This document shows positions 36,301-46,620 of a DNA stretch of 58,477 nucleotides, piece by piece. Source of the DNA: Cytidiella melzeri (Eukaryota > Basidiomycota > Agaricomycetes > Polyporales > Irpicaceae); assembly GCA_022592445.1 (NCBI GenBank), contig JABYQR010000291.1:1-58477 (forward strand), in the 5' to 3' direction. Positions within the stretch are counted from its first letter, which is position 1. Each line of letters opens with the position of its first letter. The translations under genes and the position numbers were made by a program. A model generated the notes under the pieces. The model saw only the letters and a list, made by a program, of their open reading frames with translations. It did no database searches and had not been told where the DNA came from.

Positions 36301-37227
36301 TCTTGGTTAGAAAACAAACAGTCATTCATAAATCGCTTGTCATCTTCCCCTTTAACCACTTTCGCCTTCTCGGATGGGTCAGCACGCACAGGAACTCCGG
36401 ATGTTGCCGCCGCCGCTTACCGTTTGTACGTGGGGAGGGCCCTCGTAGCTTCTATGGCCTTTACATATTCCAACGCCACATCGTTCGACGCCGAGCTATT
36501 AGCTCTCGCCGCTTGCATCGCTCGAGGCATTAACACCACCACCACCGACCTCCATATCTTCTGCGATAGCGAATCCGCCATCACCACTCTCATCAAGGTC
36601 GAACCGCACTCCGCTCAGGCCATATCCATCAGCATTACAAGCCGCTTGCGCGAATGGTTTTCTCTCAATCCCGCAGCGCACCTACATCTCCACTGGTGCC
36701 CAGGACACGTGGGCATCGAGCAAAACGAGTCGGTTGACCAGCAGGCGCGGGCAGCGCTGGCAGATCCCAACCCTATTCCATTCACCTCGGTCGCATGGAC
36801 CAGGAAAACTGCTAAGATGCGCGCAGTTACGGCGTGGACGAACATGTGCCAACAACCCGCATACCGCGGTCACAACTTTCTATGCGGACGACGGCCGGTC
36901 GCTCCCAATACCCATAAGGGCGGTAAATTCCTTACTCGCTTCAATACCAATGCCCTGGCCGCTCGAGCAGCTCGAGCCATCCTAAACCATGCACCCACTG
37001 GGGAGTACCGCTCCCGCTTCTTCCCCGCTGAAGCCACCCGATGCGATCAATGCAACGTCTTCCAATCGCGCACACACATCCTGAACCAATGCACTCGGTA
37101 TCGCCGGCCGCGACGCAACTTCCTGGAGTTCCTCAAGAATTCCTCTGACCCTGACCCTGCCCTTTATAAGTTCCTTCTCGAAAACCCACTGGCATTCACT
37201 TTCGAACACGCTCCCACCGGTAATTAG
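33379..37227 (+). CDS. LINE ORF2, endonuclease - reverse transcriptase - RNase H polyprotein
   Basis: Single exon, 1282 residues, no frameshift or stop. The N-terminal apurinic-type endonuclease shows SFNAN (about 13), IQEP (about 39), AGDFN (about 151) and GSDHA (about 233), all the catalytic positions of the fold. The reverse transcriptase shows AYRPIVLLSCMGKLMEK (about 512), MDIAQFFPSIN, VGQGSCLSPP and the catalytic FVDDGT (about 681). RNase H shows FSDGSA (about 996), FDAELLAL, FCDSESAI and HWCPGHVGIEQNESVD. A C-terminal cysteine motif, CDQCNVFQSRTHILNQC (about 1221), is typical of the clade. Every catalytic acidic residue I could check is in place, which fits an autonomous copy. Confidence 0.95.
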   Translation: MPAETQSTFRVISFNANHTANNTAAVLQHFIRADAIFIQEPSYSVLKRTPSSTNPQGDEYFGTQAQSADWLLLEVTDIQQARVACYINRRWAGSNPRTRHDIISHPHLLCLSLSFGQEERFFLNVYSHPDTHDATHALLAAHRLPSFTLVAGDFNLHHMLWETGRRDERHAQDLIDFMPDIGVSLLNAPDVHTHFPHRRGFSPSVIDLAWIDSAMSNHPLTALTVDADMRMGSDHAILAVDIPIVPEHIAFPRITPNSDAETEFILNIMDAAHSRVNDSLASSEEIERSLTILFNSIQEAFDKHATRPRISSHSKPWWNEECREALRTFRQSGIQEDRWAFFRAVRKAKREYFDNVIADMAAKKRVWDLTAWAKPRPISTMSHIKGSDGNTISSFDDFVRGCANQFYSAQDRPVDLSIVEILEQRDERPFPPFSRRELKECLATTSSRSAPGPDHLTWSMIKTLVADHEIEAYILNVFNACITNSFWPAQFKSSITVVIPKPKKTDYSVLKAYRPIVLLSCMGKLMEKMVANRLQYDCVRFQLLHPSQCGGVRHHSTDDAGLLLAHHLRAARAAGLHSSCLAMDIAQFFPSINHSLLIAILRRLGFHSSLCELVAAYLSNRTTQFRWAEKLSGPVNCTVGVGQGSCLSPPFSALAITPALFAISKLLPTPSSILRLLLLFFVDDGTLAISSDSLGTNIFILKNLYIHITNIFARIGIILELDKLELAHFPLPRYHGPLPSLSVSIDNSSVTLSPKHIWRYLGFFFDSQLNFKYHVRFYATKALSTVRGYPMLGNSNRGLAPAQKRLLYISCVRPILTYGFRLWFNPRKPQKALIASLSQAQSAAARWILGAFRTSPTGGMEILAGLLPIRLHLRKLFDVSILRTQCLPPSHLVSIAATPNSNRNASHSIGFPVHNILHHSHLPLQIHHQAATPNLEPISHSHPELQPGSRVIDIYESRISFILNHPKKSSDAFKSWLENKQSFINRLSSSPLTTFAFSDGSARTGTPDVAAAAYRLYVGRALVASMAFTYSNATSFDAELLALAACIARGINTTTTDLHIFCDSESAITTLIKVEPHSAQAISISITSRLREWFSLNPAAHLHLHWCPGHVGIEQNESVDQQARAALADPNPIPFTSVAWTRKTAKMRAVTAWTNMCQQPAYRGHNFLCGRRPVAPNTHKGGKFLTRFNTNALAARAARAILNHAPTGEYRSRFFPAEATRCDQCNVFQSRTHILNQCTRYRRPRRNFLEFLKNSSDPDPALYKFLLENPLAFTFEHAPTGN

Positions 37228-37386
37228 CATCTGTTGACGTGGTAGTGTACACTCTTTGCGCGTTTCGCGCGTCTGGGCATCAAAGTCTTCCTGTTACGCG
37301 TATCTTACTATGTGTATAGTTCTAATGTTTGTATCGTCTCTGGCTAAGCCGACGTTTAATAATATTGATTTAAAATAATAAAAAAA

Positions 37387-37400
37387 GATCGGTGTAAGCG
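37387..37400 (+). repeat. Right target-site duplication of the LINE
   Basis: Exact copy of GATCGGTGTAAGCG found at 31320-31333, directly after the A-rich tail. Removing the element and one copy rebuilds a divergent intergenic region of roughly 200 bases between the minus-strand nuclear protein gene and the gene at 37467. Confidence 0.9.
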
Positions 37401-37466
37401 CCCATAAGCGCTCACGTACAGAGCCGGAGGGGCAAGCGCTGAAACAACTTATCCTTCTCCTTCAAC

Positions 37467-37837
37467 ATGGCCGGGGCTCCTCGTACGTTTGTCGTTATGA
37501 GGCCAACATTCTAAGCTAAGACATGTTATCCGCCAGACTCAGGGCCAGGGTTTCACCCCCATCTTCCCGGCTTCAAGTACCAATTCCTTTCGACTGCGCT
37601 AGGCGCAACGATGTGGTTCTTCATCTTCTATCGCGCAAGGTATGCTCTCTCAGTCATACCAGTAAAGCCTCAAGTACTCAAGGCATGCACAGGAAAGACG
37701 GTGCTAAACTCTTGGTAAGATTTAGTCATATACCATCATATATCAGCTCACCTTGCGTCCAGGGAGGGCATCCTTGGGAAGCTCATGGTACTGGTCAAGG
37801 ACACAACGACCACTCATCACACGACGCACACCATTAG
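37467..37837 (+). CDS. Small complex I accessory subunit (NDUFB2/AGGG-like)
   Basis: Four exons, 37467-37482, 37537-37639, 37693-37714 and 37763-37837, give a 71-residue protein starting MAGAPHSGPGFHPHLPGF. A single hydrophobic segment (LSTALGATMWFFIFYRA) is followed by RQDGAKLLGGHPWE and a His-rich tail ending HDAHH. The pattern of one membrane helix containing MWF, then a short charged segment with G-x-PWE, resembles the B2 (AGGG) accessory subunit of mitochondrial NADH:ubiquinone oxidoreductase, which sits in the inner membrane arm. The family match rests on a short sequence, so it is tentative; another small mitochondrial membrane protein is possible. Its start is only 80 bases downstream of the LINE tail. 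It converges with the METTL16 gene with 50 bases between stops. Confidence 0.65.
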
Positions 37838-37887
37838 TCATCGCATTGTCAAGCATTGCCTCATTGTTTCTGAACCAGTCAATAGTG

Positions 37888-39772
37888 CTACAGAACCATA
37901 GTATCCTCGGACGACTTCAATGCGGCATCCACTTTTCTTGAGACATGACTCATAAAGCTCTCGAACAAACCTCGGTCTGCACCTCGTACCCATTGAAACT
38001 CCAGTGACATCTGAGCAGTATCCCCATCATTTGTAGAAGTTTTCTGAATCCGACAAGACAGTGTAGGTATCGGCCTTCCTGGAGACAACCCAGATTTAAC
38101 GGCGAGCTTCTTCCTTCTTCTTGCAGCTCTTGACCACGTATTGCTGGATGCGTGAACCAAGATACCCGGAAAGCCTTGATCCTGAGTGACGTTCTCTGGC
38201 AGCGTTTGCTCGAACGTGACACCTTCGATATTCGCAAGTACATGATGTAGCGCATTACGCAAGCGACCAGGCGAGTGCACTGAACCAAAAGGGTGTTTGA
38301 GCGAGTTTCTGGGTGGCATCATTGACTGCAGCGTAGGATTCGTTATGCGAGCTACTGACTTCAACGCGACGTATGATTAATGGCGACTGTGAAGTCAGTG
38401 CAGAGACTCACGTCGGGCAGTCGTTCATTGGTGAGAGACCATGCTATCGCCCACCGACGGGTCTTGCCTTGGACGAACTCTGCTATAGCATAATTGTCAA
38501 TCTGGCCACGCGCTAAATGATCACCCGCAATAAGCAAGGAATGGTATGCTCTCTCACCTGCCTATCGCGCAGTAATTGGACAATTGCAGTGAGCGAGGAT
38601 AGCTTTCCTAACATTGAGGAGTACCACCTCGGAGACATCTATCAGACGTTTCCTTGACAATCTAACATGAACTCGAACGCACCGAGACCTTGTTGTCAAA
38701 GTCGTACTCTCTGCCACCATTTCGCCTACAAATGCAACTTCGCCACCTGGAGTAATCATTTCAGTATCTGCGCCAGTACATACAGCGCTGGGGCCAATCT
38801 CCTTGGCTTCTGCAGACCGCAGAACCTCCTCTTTGTCACCATAGAATGGAGGATTGCACATTGTAAAGTCTATATGAGAATGAATGCTGCAGTTTTCCTT
38901 GTCGGCGACGACAGCAGGTTCATGCGTAAATGGACATACTCAAAAATGGCTGGAGGGAAAATTCGACCGCCTGGAACGGCCTGTATCATACGAATTCGTC
39001 CTTGCAGGCCGTTTTGGAAGATATTAGTCTGGGCACACTCGAGAGAGTGTACATCGATCTCTGCGAAAATCATCAGTGATATCCAGAATTGAAGTCTGGA
39101 ACACACCTGTGGCTATGAATTGCCAGTGCTGATTCGTTCTGCAACCAAGCAGAGGGTATATAGCGGATGCACCAGTACCACTTTACCGCTGTTTGAGCCT
39201 ATGTTCAAGCACAGAATGCCCAGTTGTAGCTTACATATCTACTCCTGTGACGGTGCGGGTCTCACCGCCCACGGGGCAGGAGCTGGTCATAACATCTTGA
39301 AGCCATAGAATATAGTTCAACCTATTGGTAGCGTTGATTAACAACGGAAAAGCTCTGATATGGCTGTCGCTCTAACCTGTTGGGTACCTAGAAAACTGTG
39401 TTGGTTACACAAAGTAGCCAAAAATACTTATCAGCACCACATACTGGTGGGCATAAGCGGTCTTCAGGAACGCTAAGCTTTAAGCTGAAGTCGCGGTGAA
39501 GTAGAGCTTGAGTCAAGCATCTGCGCTGGGACACAACTCGTCACGGCTGACCAAAAGTGAACGATTGGAAAGATTCACTCGCCTCTGCGCATTGCTATCA
39601 TGGAAATCGATAGAATATCCCACAGCTGCTTTTACAAGACTACCTCATCGCCAAGTTTGGGATGTACCTCACAACTATTCCATCGAAGTACTTACTGTGG
39701 TTTCAAAGCGGGGTAGTTCTCTGCAAGTGCCAGGAAATCTGGAGGTGCTTGGTAAGGATTGCGCGGGTGCAT
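37888..39772 (-). CDS. METTL16: METTL16-type U6 snRNA N6-adenosine methyltransferase
   Basis: Transfers methyl from S-adenosylmethionine to an adenosine in the ACAGA box of U6 snRNA, tuning 5' splice-site recognition. Eleven exons in minus order: 39696-39772, 39583-39639, 39445-39520, 39377-39387, 39235-39321, 39107-39180, 38940-39060, 38684-38886 (to 38683), 38558-38627, 38412-38501, 37888-38358; about 445 residues. It starts [13 protein letters not shown], as in the family. The SAM site is [13 protein letters not shown], and the catalytic NPPF motif is MCNPPFYG near residue 180, followed by [26 protein letters not shown] and [12 protein letters not shown]. The C-terminal region [15 protein letters not shown] matches the vertebrate-conserved region. 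Exon 4 has just 11 bases. Intron 2 is best read as GC-AG, although a GT-AG alternative exists. Confidence 0.93.
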
Positions 39773-40155
39773 CTGCAGCATGCATATAACACGTCGGTTG
39801 TAAGGACAGAGACATTTCACTGAATTGCGAGCACCTTAGGACTGACAAGTAGTGAGTAGACGTAGCCTCCTGAGATATACTCAAGCCCCTATTGAAGGCA
39901 GCGGCCGCGTCTCACAGAGTGACTGACCGCACGCATCAAGGTTTTCGGGGTCTCTGTGAAGCCTGAGCTCATCGGCTGCCTCACGCTTTCTGCACGCCAT
40001 GCCAGTGCTTGCGAGTGGTGGTTACGACTCATACAACGCCTCTTAGCGACATTCCATAACGCTACCGACATTTACTTCTGGCTGGCTCTACTGGTTACTG
40101 ACCTTGGCCTCGAATCATGCACTCGAATACCGCCTTGGCGTCCCGAAGACGCACC
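39773..40155. promoter_or_regulatory. Divergent promoter region, METTL16 and gelsolin-like gene
   Basis: About 380 bases between two start codons that face away from each other. No TATA box stands out. An ATG at 40117 is in frame with the gelsolin-like gene and would extend it by 13 residues, so part of this stretch could be coding. Confidence 0.4.
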
Positions 40156-43100
40156 ATGGACCTTCCAACGAAGCCAGAGGCGGGACTAGCTGAGTGGACA
40201 AGCAGGATCAAAGAACTACAGAGACAGGTGGATGCGGATGAAGATGCTGAAACGAAGAGGCTGGAAGAGGAAATCGCGGCGTCGCGACTTGCAAGAATAC
40301 GAAGGAGTACAGGTCTCGGCACCAGCGTCGATTTGTGTATGTCTAGTCTCGTATACAGGGGTACGATGCAATGATGAACATGACTGGATAGCTACCACGG
40401 ACGTTGCCAGGTCTTTACGAGAGCTGTCGACCACGCCTGCACCAGCTGCGGATCGAGAGCAAAGCCAGACTGAGGCTCTCAAGAAGCTCTCAGGAGATAA
40501 TCGCTCTCCATCTCTCTCAAGCCGTGTCCGTGATAATGGCGCGTTATCCAAGCCTTCGACTTCTCCACAGCCGATATCGTTAGCAGCTTTCATGGGTGGG
40601 CGGGCAACAGGTCCTCGCCTGAACAGACATGCTCCCCAGCAGGATGCCCATGATCCTACCCTCTTTGAGCAGCGTTCTATCACTGCCCCTCATCCGGTTT
40701 TTGGTAGGAATGGCGTAGCAATGCCTGGAATGGTTGGAAAAGGTCGAGTCGCAAACCGCAATGAAGAGGAGTCGCACGCCAGGCCTGCTACTACCCCATC
40801 CCAGGATCGCAAACCTGGCCAGGCGCAGGACGGCGTATCCTCCTTGCGATCATTGGTCCAGAATGCAGAAGAGCGTCGACAGGCTCTCGCTTCACAGAAG
40901 GTGGTGACTCCATCTCCCGTTGACATACCTCATGCTCGTCAACGCACTATCAGCACACCTTCAGCAGCTTCACTTAGCTCAAGTTCAGCCTCTTCCTGGA
41001 AACGCGAACCGCTCCGTGATTACAGCTCGCCTCCGACCTCTGTCCGTCCCACTACTCCCGGAACCCATTCGTCCTCGTACAATGCTCAAAGATCCGGACG
41101 TCATACGCCTACGCGTAGCATTACACCAGCCGAGCCTTCGCGCACCGACTCTATCTCCCCTCTTCCTCAATCTCTCACCTCGCAACCTAGCTCGTATACG
41201 CCTACGCCTAAGTCACTTCCGACTAGCTCTGCCCCTGGTCTGGCTAAAGCCATTCAACCTGCAACACGCAAGTCGTACAATGGCCCCGAAATACCACTGA
41301 CACAAAGCCCGTCCGCATCTTTCCTTCGAACTCCAGCTGCAAAGGAGCCCACACCCAGCATCAGTAGATTGCAGGGGCGAGGATTCGTACAAAGCCGTAT
41401 CAAAGCCAGCAGTGACCTGGAGAGCTCTTCTTCGTATTCCGCTGGCAGCCCCTCCGCGTCACCTGGGGAGAAGGGTAGGGAACCGACTAAAAAAGCGTCA
41501 GTGCTTGATAGATGGCAATTTGGTGGCGACAGTGGCTCGCCACCAATTATCGCTCCCAAGCCGATGCCATTGCGCAAGTCCCGTACCGTCGATCCTTCCA
41601 CCTCCAGCCCCACATCACCAGCAACGCCAACCTTCACCCCACCCCCAACCAAAGTGATCAAACCGGAGTATACTGGTAAATCACTCAAGTCAGTTGCTTC
41701 GCTGCCCTCCATAGCCCAGGCTGCAGCAGCGCAAGTTTCAACACGAACCGGATACGCAAAGAGCGAAGTGGCAACCGAGCGCGGTTCTCCGTCGAGTCAG
41801 AAACGAGGACTAGGTTCCTCGACTACGATGATATCCTACATCAAGCCGTTGAAGACCGGTGACAACCCTCCAACTAATGCATCTCCTTCCAGGCCTGCGT
41901 CCGCGGCAGGTTCGCGCAGTCGAGCGGCTTCACCTGAAGTCGACGAAATGGGCCTTCGGGTGCGCTCGAGGACACGGAGTGTAGGCGGATCGGAGGTCGC
42001 ACAGGAGAGACAGGCAGGCGCGAGTACAGGGAAACCGTTGAGCCATGTACGTTCATTTTGGTAATACAATTGTGGGGTTGATATTGCTTAATATACATAT
42101 CCTTTTTTCTGGCGTTCTTGATGAATCTTATTGGAGGTGATGATGGCTAATTTTTGATCTCGACGCAGCCTACGAAAGGTCGGGCACGTAAACCACGAAA
42201 AGGAAAGGCAGGTCCTAATCAGGTCCCCTCGAAGCCTGAACCAGAGGAGCCAGCGAGTCGGGAGCCGGTGGCTATTTCCCATTCTATCGACGACGCTGGC
42301 GTAACGAGTTTTGACGTAAAGAACCTCTTGGCCAAACAAACTGCTCCTCTAAAGGTGGACGTTACTCCCGCTGTGCAGAGCCAGGCTGAGGATGATGTCT
42401 GTGTCAGTGGAGCTGGTCGCCGTGTTCACTTTCCTCTTGAGATTCCTTCTGGCCCACCTCCTCGGATTGAGACGCCTCACTCACCAATTCGCCATACTCG
42501 CATTCCGAGCACGGGAAATCGGGCAACAGTTATGGATGTTGCTCAAGCCCTGCATGCCCACGAGGAGCTCACCAAAAGACTGCCGCAGGACGTCACGGTG
42601 CGCGAAACAGTACCAGAAGTTACTGTCCCTTCGACAATTGCGGGAAGCGACATTGGTGCAGCAAGGCCTGATGTCAAGTCTATGCTCGCAAATTGGGGAT
42701 CGCCAAACGCTGAAATCGGTGTGGCTCCGGTGCCTTCCCCAGTGGAGAAGCGTAAATCAAGTTATGAGAAGTACTCTGCGTTTGCCTTGCCACCTTTGCT
42801 CGAGGAGAAGACGCCAGTACAATCTCCGGCCAGCACGTTTTCACGAGATACTGGTCGTTCGGTCGCGTCTGCAGCTGCTGAGTCCAAGCCTTCTCGTGAC
42901 AGTACCCCTGTACCGGAAAAGTCGAGTGTCGCTTCCGCGCCTTTGTTTGTTTCTGTGCAGCAGGAGCCTGACAGCACGCAGTCCACGTCGGCAGTGGAGG
43001 ATAAATTTATTTTCCTCAGTAAGTCGCCACAGTTGCTCGTCAAGCTCCACCGCTAACTGCGCCAATGACAGAACATGACGTTCTTCCTCTTCCAAAAGTT

Positions 43101-44657
43101 GATGTTGCGGCACTGTTTCACGCCACCAGTCAACCGTTTACCCCGACGCTTGGTGTACAGACGGTCTCTGTCGAAGTGATGTCTATACAGGGAACCACGG
43201 CTTCTGCTATCGCAAAAGACTTCCATATCTTTTATGACTCTGAGGTTTTGGCTATAATCCACCGTTCCAAATCAGATGGACTCGTCAGCACAACGGTTTG
43301 GGCTTGGAGAGGTAGTAAAAGCCATGTAGGTGAGAGAGAGGAGAGGAAGCTGAAGGAACTCGCACAACGGTACCATACTCCACTCGTGAGCTACATTTTC
43401 GCTATCGACCTACAGTAAAGGGACTGATGTCATATCAGATCACAGTGCGAGAATACTCGGAGCCCCCAGAGCTGGTTCACGTTCTTGGCGGCCGCCTTGC
43501 TACACGACAGGTATAGTTATCGAGCTCGACCAAGGAAGTATCTTATGATACATCTCACTTAGGGTCTGCGGGCGCATTGGTCAGCAGAGAACACGGCGAT
43601 GCACCTTGTCAGGTCGCTGCACGGCGTTATTTACATCGATGAACTTGAATTGGTGAGCGTTGATGGTCTCGACGAGCTTGATTCGCGTGTACAATTTTTC
43701 TGCTTTTCTTTCCAGGGCATCAAGAACCTCTGTTCCGGCTTCAGTTACTGCCTGTCCCTTTTGGAAACATTCTATGTCTGGCATGGGTACGCTTCAACAG
43801 CCGAGGAGAGAAGGAGTGCACTTCAATATGCGCAGAGCCTTTCCTCGTCCTCGGACAGCATCGTTGAGCTAGTAGAAGGGGAGAGCGACGAAGATGAGAT
43901 GTTTTGGTTGATTCTGGGAGAAGGGGATTATGCGAGAGCAGATCACTGGCGCTGGAAACCAAGCGTGTCGTCGTTCAATCCAAGGGTATGGCGAGTCAAT
44001 GCAGATGGCGGAAGTAGATCCGTAAGTACTCGTGCAGTGCACTACCCAATCGTCAGTTGGTCTGACCGCTGTGGCGTAGTCACTCGTCCCGTCCTCTTTG
44101 GGAACCGTTCCGGACGTTCACTCTAGCGTCCATGTCGTTGACGTTGTTTGGGAGATTTTTGTGATCGTAGGCAGTGACGCTCGGGGACATCGGAAGGACA
44201 TACGTCTAGCTCTGAGTGTCGCCGATGTAAGTCCTGTATTGTATAGCTCGTGATCATTTCCTGATTCTGAAGCCTTGTTAGGAACTTTCTGTTACTGCAG
44301 CACCTTCGAGACCCTTTGCTCCACCCGTGCATGTTCTCGTGCTTCCAAGCCGGATCCCTATAGATCTCCGGCTAGCGTGCCGCGACTTGGATGAGTCTAC
44401 TCTGGTAACTTTCTATTTATCGTCTTGATACCTGTGCTCTGCTGACGCTGTGTTTGATAGAATAAGAACGCTACTCCGGACCACATGAACCTCTTGCCAT
44501 CTGCTCTTGCTCTTGAACATGTAGGTTTCCTTCTAATTTCTCACTGACTGTACAAGCTTACTGGTATTGGCCTGCTCAGCTGCAAAAGACCTCGTGGAAC
44601 AAAGACGCGTTGAAGGATTCGGATATGTTGCCTCTCGGTGTAAAGCCTGTCTCATGA
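40156..44657 (+). CDS. Large gelsolin-repeat protein with long disordered N-terminal half
   Basis: Probable actin-binding or severing protein. Eleven exons: 40156-40336, 40392-42046, 42169-43018, 43072-43385, 43439-43510, 43563-43652, 43716-44021, 44080-44226, 44282-44404, 44461-44520, 44580-44657; 1291 residues. The N-terminus is a short coiled coil (LAEWTSRIKELQRQVDADED) followed by some 700 residues rich in Ser, Pro and Thr. The C-terminal third has gelsolin-type segments: HIFYDSEVLAIIHR with WAWRGSKSHVGEREERKLKEL, and IYIDELEL, CSGFSYCLSLL, FYVWHGYASTAEERRSALQYA, EMFWLILGEGDYARADHWRW. This layout resembles fungal DUF4045/gelsolin proteins. The start at 40156 has the better context (ACCATGG); 40117 is possible. 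The exon 1-2 junction could also be drawn 24 bases differently. Confidence 0.85.
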
Positions 44658-45242
44658 CCGCTGAGTTTGATTGTGTTGCAATGTAATACGTGCTCAACAT
44701 CTTCTGTCGACATGTCTATAACATTCTACTTCTCATTTCCTTTCTGTTTACCACGCTGTTTGCTTCTACTTTGTTCCTCTATCGAGCTTTCTCCCAGAGG
44801 CCACCAGTGGACAGTCACGTGACCGTCCTAAAATGGCCATGTGTGTTAGCGCGGCCGCCCTTGGTCGCTTTCTGTAGTCAGGCCACACTGCGTATGCACT
44901 GCAACTTTGACCCATTCTCCCAACAAACGCAAAATTCTGAACCTTGTGAAGCACGGAAGGCCATGCAAATCTCTCAAGCTAACCCCATTGTGACCAGAAC
45001 AACCCTGCGTAGGCATACAGCCTGCCGCTATTGTTCGTTCTTTGTGGTTGACAACTGCTCGTTATTGGCCCAGGCAAGGTTTAAACGGTCGTGATTTAAA
45101 TGTCAGCTGCTTCGTAGCAGCATGGCTCTACTTCTCGAAGTGTTCCCCCACCCTCTCGTGTTCCCGGACTTCATCCATAGGTTGTCCGCCTATAAAACAT
45201 ACCGCTGCAGGCAGCATCTCCTACCTTGACACATAGCCAAGA
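44658..45242. other. Intergenic region upstream of the GH17 gene
   Basis: Holds the 3' end of the gelsolin-like transcript and the promoter of the gene at 45243. A plus-strand frame at 44690-45094 has no splice-consistent continuation or family signal. A good TATA box is at 45191. Confidence 0.5.
45191..45197 (+). promoter_or_regulatory. TATA box of the GH17 gene
   Basis: TATAAAA, 46 bases before the start codon at 45243, a normal spacing for a highly expressed fungal gene with a short leader. Confidence 0.6.
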
Positions 45243-46620
45243 ATGTCACTCATTACACTCGCTCTCACTCTCCTTTCTGCAGGTGTGGCCCTGGTGTGGT
45301 CTGCGCCTGTCAACAGTACCAGCAATAACGCCGTCAAGACGTGTTTCCCGGCCCTCAACTTCAAAATGCCATCTACGCTGCCCAAGGATAATACCGAATG
45401 GTGGTGCAACCCGGCAGACGAATTCGCTTTTATGGGTTTCAGTTACGAGATCACCGCATGTGCGCTCCCAAAAATCTATTTCTGGTAAAGTAACCTATAA
45501 CCTGACCGATGCAACTTCACACTAGGCCAAAGTCCTGCGCAGCTGGACAAGGAGTTCAGCGATATCCGTAATCACTTTAGAGGCCGCTACGTGAGGCTCT
45601 ATGGCTCCTGCGACAATGAGGGTTACTAGTACGTGTCCGTTTTCCCATGTTCACCAGCAAAGTCTGACAGTTTATTCGTAGCGACACCGTCGTAGAAGCC
45701 GCATGGAACCACGGCCTTGGTGTGCATGCTCTGATTTGGGTAAAAAGCTCTTTGCCTATGCACGTACTTCCATTGAACCTGAATCGATTTTTCGTAGTTT
45801 GGTTTTGATGGGACGGATCAATGGGAAGGCCGTAGAGACGCGCTCTTCACATCCCTCCACACCAATCCCAAAGCAAAGTTTGTAACTCGCGGGGTGCAAT
45901 TTGGCTCGGAGCCGCTCTTCGACGACGTCTTGCCCCACGACCAACTCGCAGCCCAGGTCACACAGGCAAAAGCCAACCTTTCGAGTCTGAACATTCCCGT
46001 CACTGTCAGTGAGCTCGCTTACGGATACCAAGAGCGCGGTGGTGCCCAGGACGTTTTGGATGCGATCGACTACATCAACATCCATATGTTGCCGTTCTTT
46101 GACCAAACGGCATCGATTGGTGAGCTTGGCTGGCAGGGGAGAGGAAGGATGTCGATTAATGCTGATCGTATTAATTAGCGAACGAATCTTGGCCTCTCGT
46201 TGAAAACGATCTACAGTTCTTCATCGACAATGGCAATAATAAGAAGATGTACCTAGATGAGGTGATTGATGTGCTCTCATTCGAACACTGCAGTGCATGC
46301 TAACATCATTCCAGAACGGCTGGCCCTCTGTAACTTCTCCCAGTGTACAACCGAACAGTCCTGACGCAGTCGCAGACGTCCAGAACGAGCACGTACGTCC
46401 ACCTCACCTATAATCTGACAGGTCTCGTCGTCTGATATATGTCTTTTGATAGGATTACTACGTTCTGCTGGACCAACACTGCGAAGACTTCAAGTTCGCC
46501 CCTGGCGGCGGCGTGGGATGGTTCGCGCACATATACTCTGACGACCAAGAACCTGGTTACGGGATCTACGATGACTCGGGGAAGGAGAAGTTCCCCTTCA
46601 AACCTCGCACTTATTGTTGA
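45243..46620 (+). CDS. Secreted family 17 glycoside hydrolase, probable beta-1,3-glucanase/glucanosyltransferase
   Basis: Acts on beta-1,3-glucan of the cell wall. Seven exons: 45243-45459, 45526-45628, 45682-45739, 45798-46119, 46179-46261, 46315-46392, 46453-46620; 342 residues. The start MSLITLALTLLSAGVALVWSAP is a clear signal peptide, with probable cleavage after about residue 20. GH17-like marks are RYVRLYGSCDN, the likely acid/base glutamate in GVQFGSEPLFDD, NIHMLPFFD, the likely nucleophile in YLDENGWPS, and GVGWFAHIYSDD near the end. There is no GPI signal or membrane helix at the C-terminus, which ends KPRTYC, so it is secreted or loosely wall-bound. The catalytic assignments come from alignment with the GH17 pattern by memory. 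Confidence 0.88.

Larger units (their letters stand above)
31334..37386 (+). mobile_element. Complete Tad1-like non-LTR retrotransposon (LINE)
   Basis: A 6053-base element bounded by perfect 14-bp duplications, with a 202-base 5' UTR, two intact ORFs (31536-33368 and 33379-37227), a short 3' UTR and an A-rich tail (AATAATAAAAAA). The order of apurinic endonuclease, reverse transcriptase, RNase H and C-terminal cysteine motif in ORF2, plus a zinc-knuckle ORF1, matches the fungal Tad1 clade of LINEs. Both ORFs are open and the duplications show no mismatch, so insertion is recent by inference and the copy may be mobile. It lies in the short interval between two divergent genes, with its own transcription running toward the complex I subunit gene. 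Confidence 0.95.

Noticed and set aside
31536..37227. LINE ORFs as host genes or a Ty3/copia element
   Set aside because: There are no LTRs, protease or integrase; the APE-RT-RNase H order, A-rich tail and target duplication identify a LINE.
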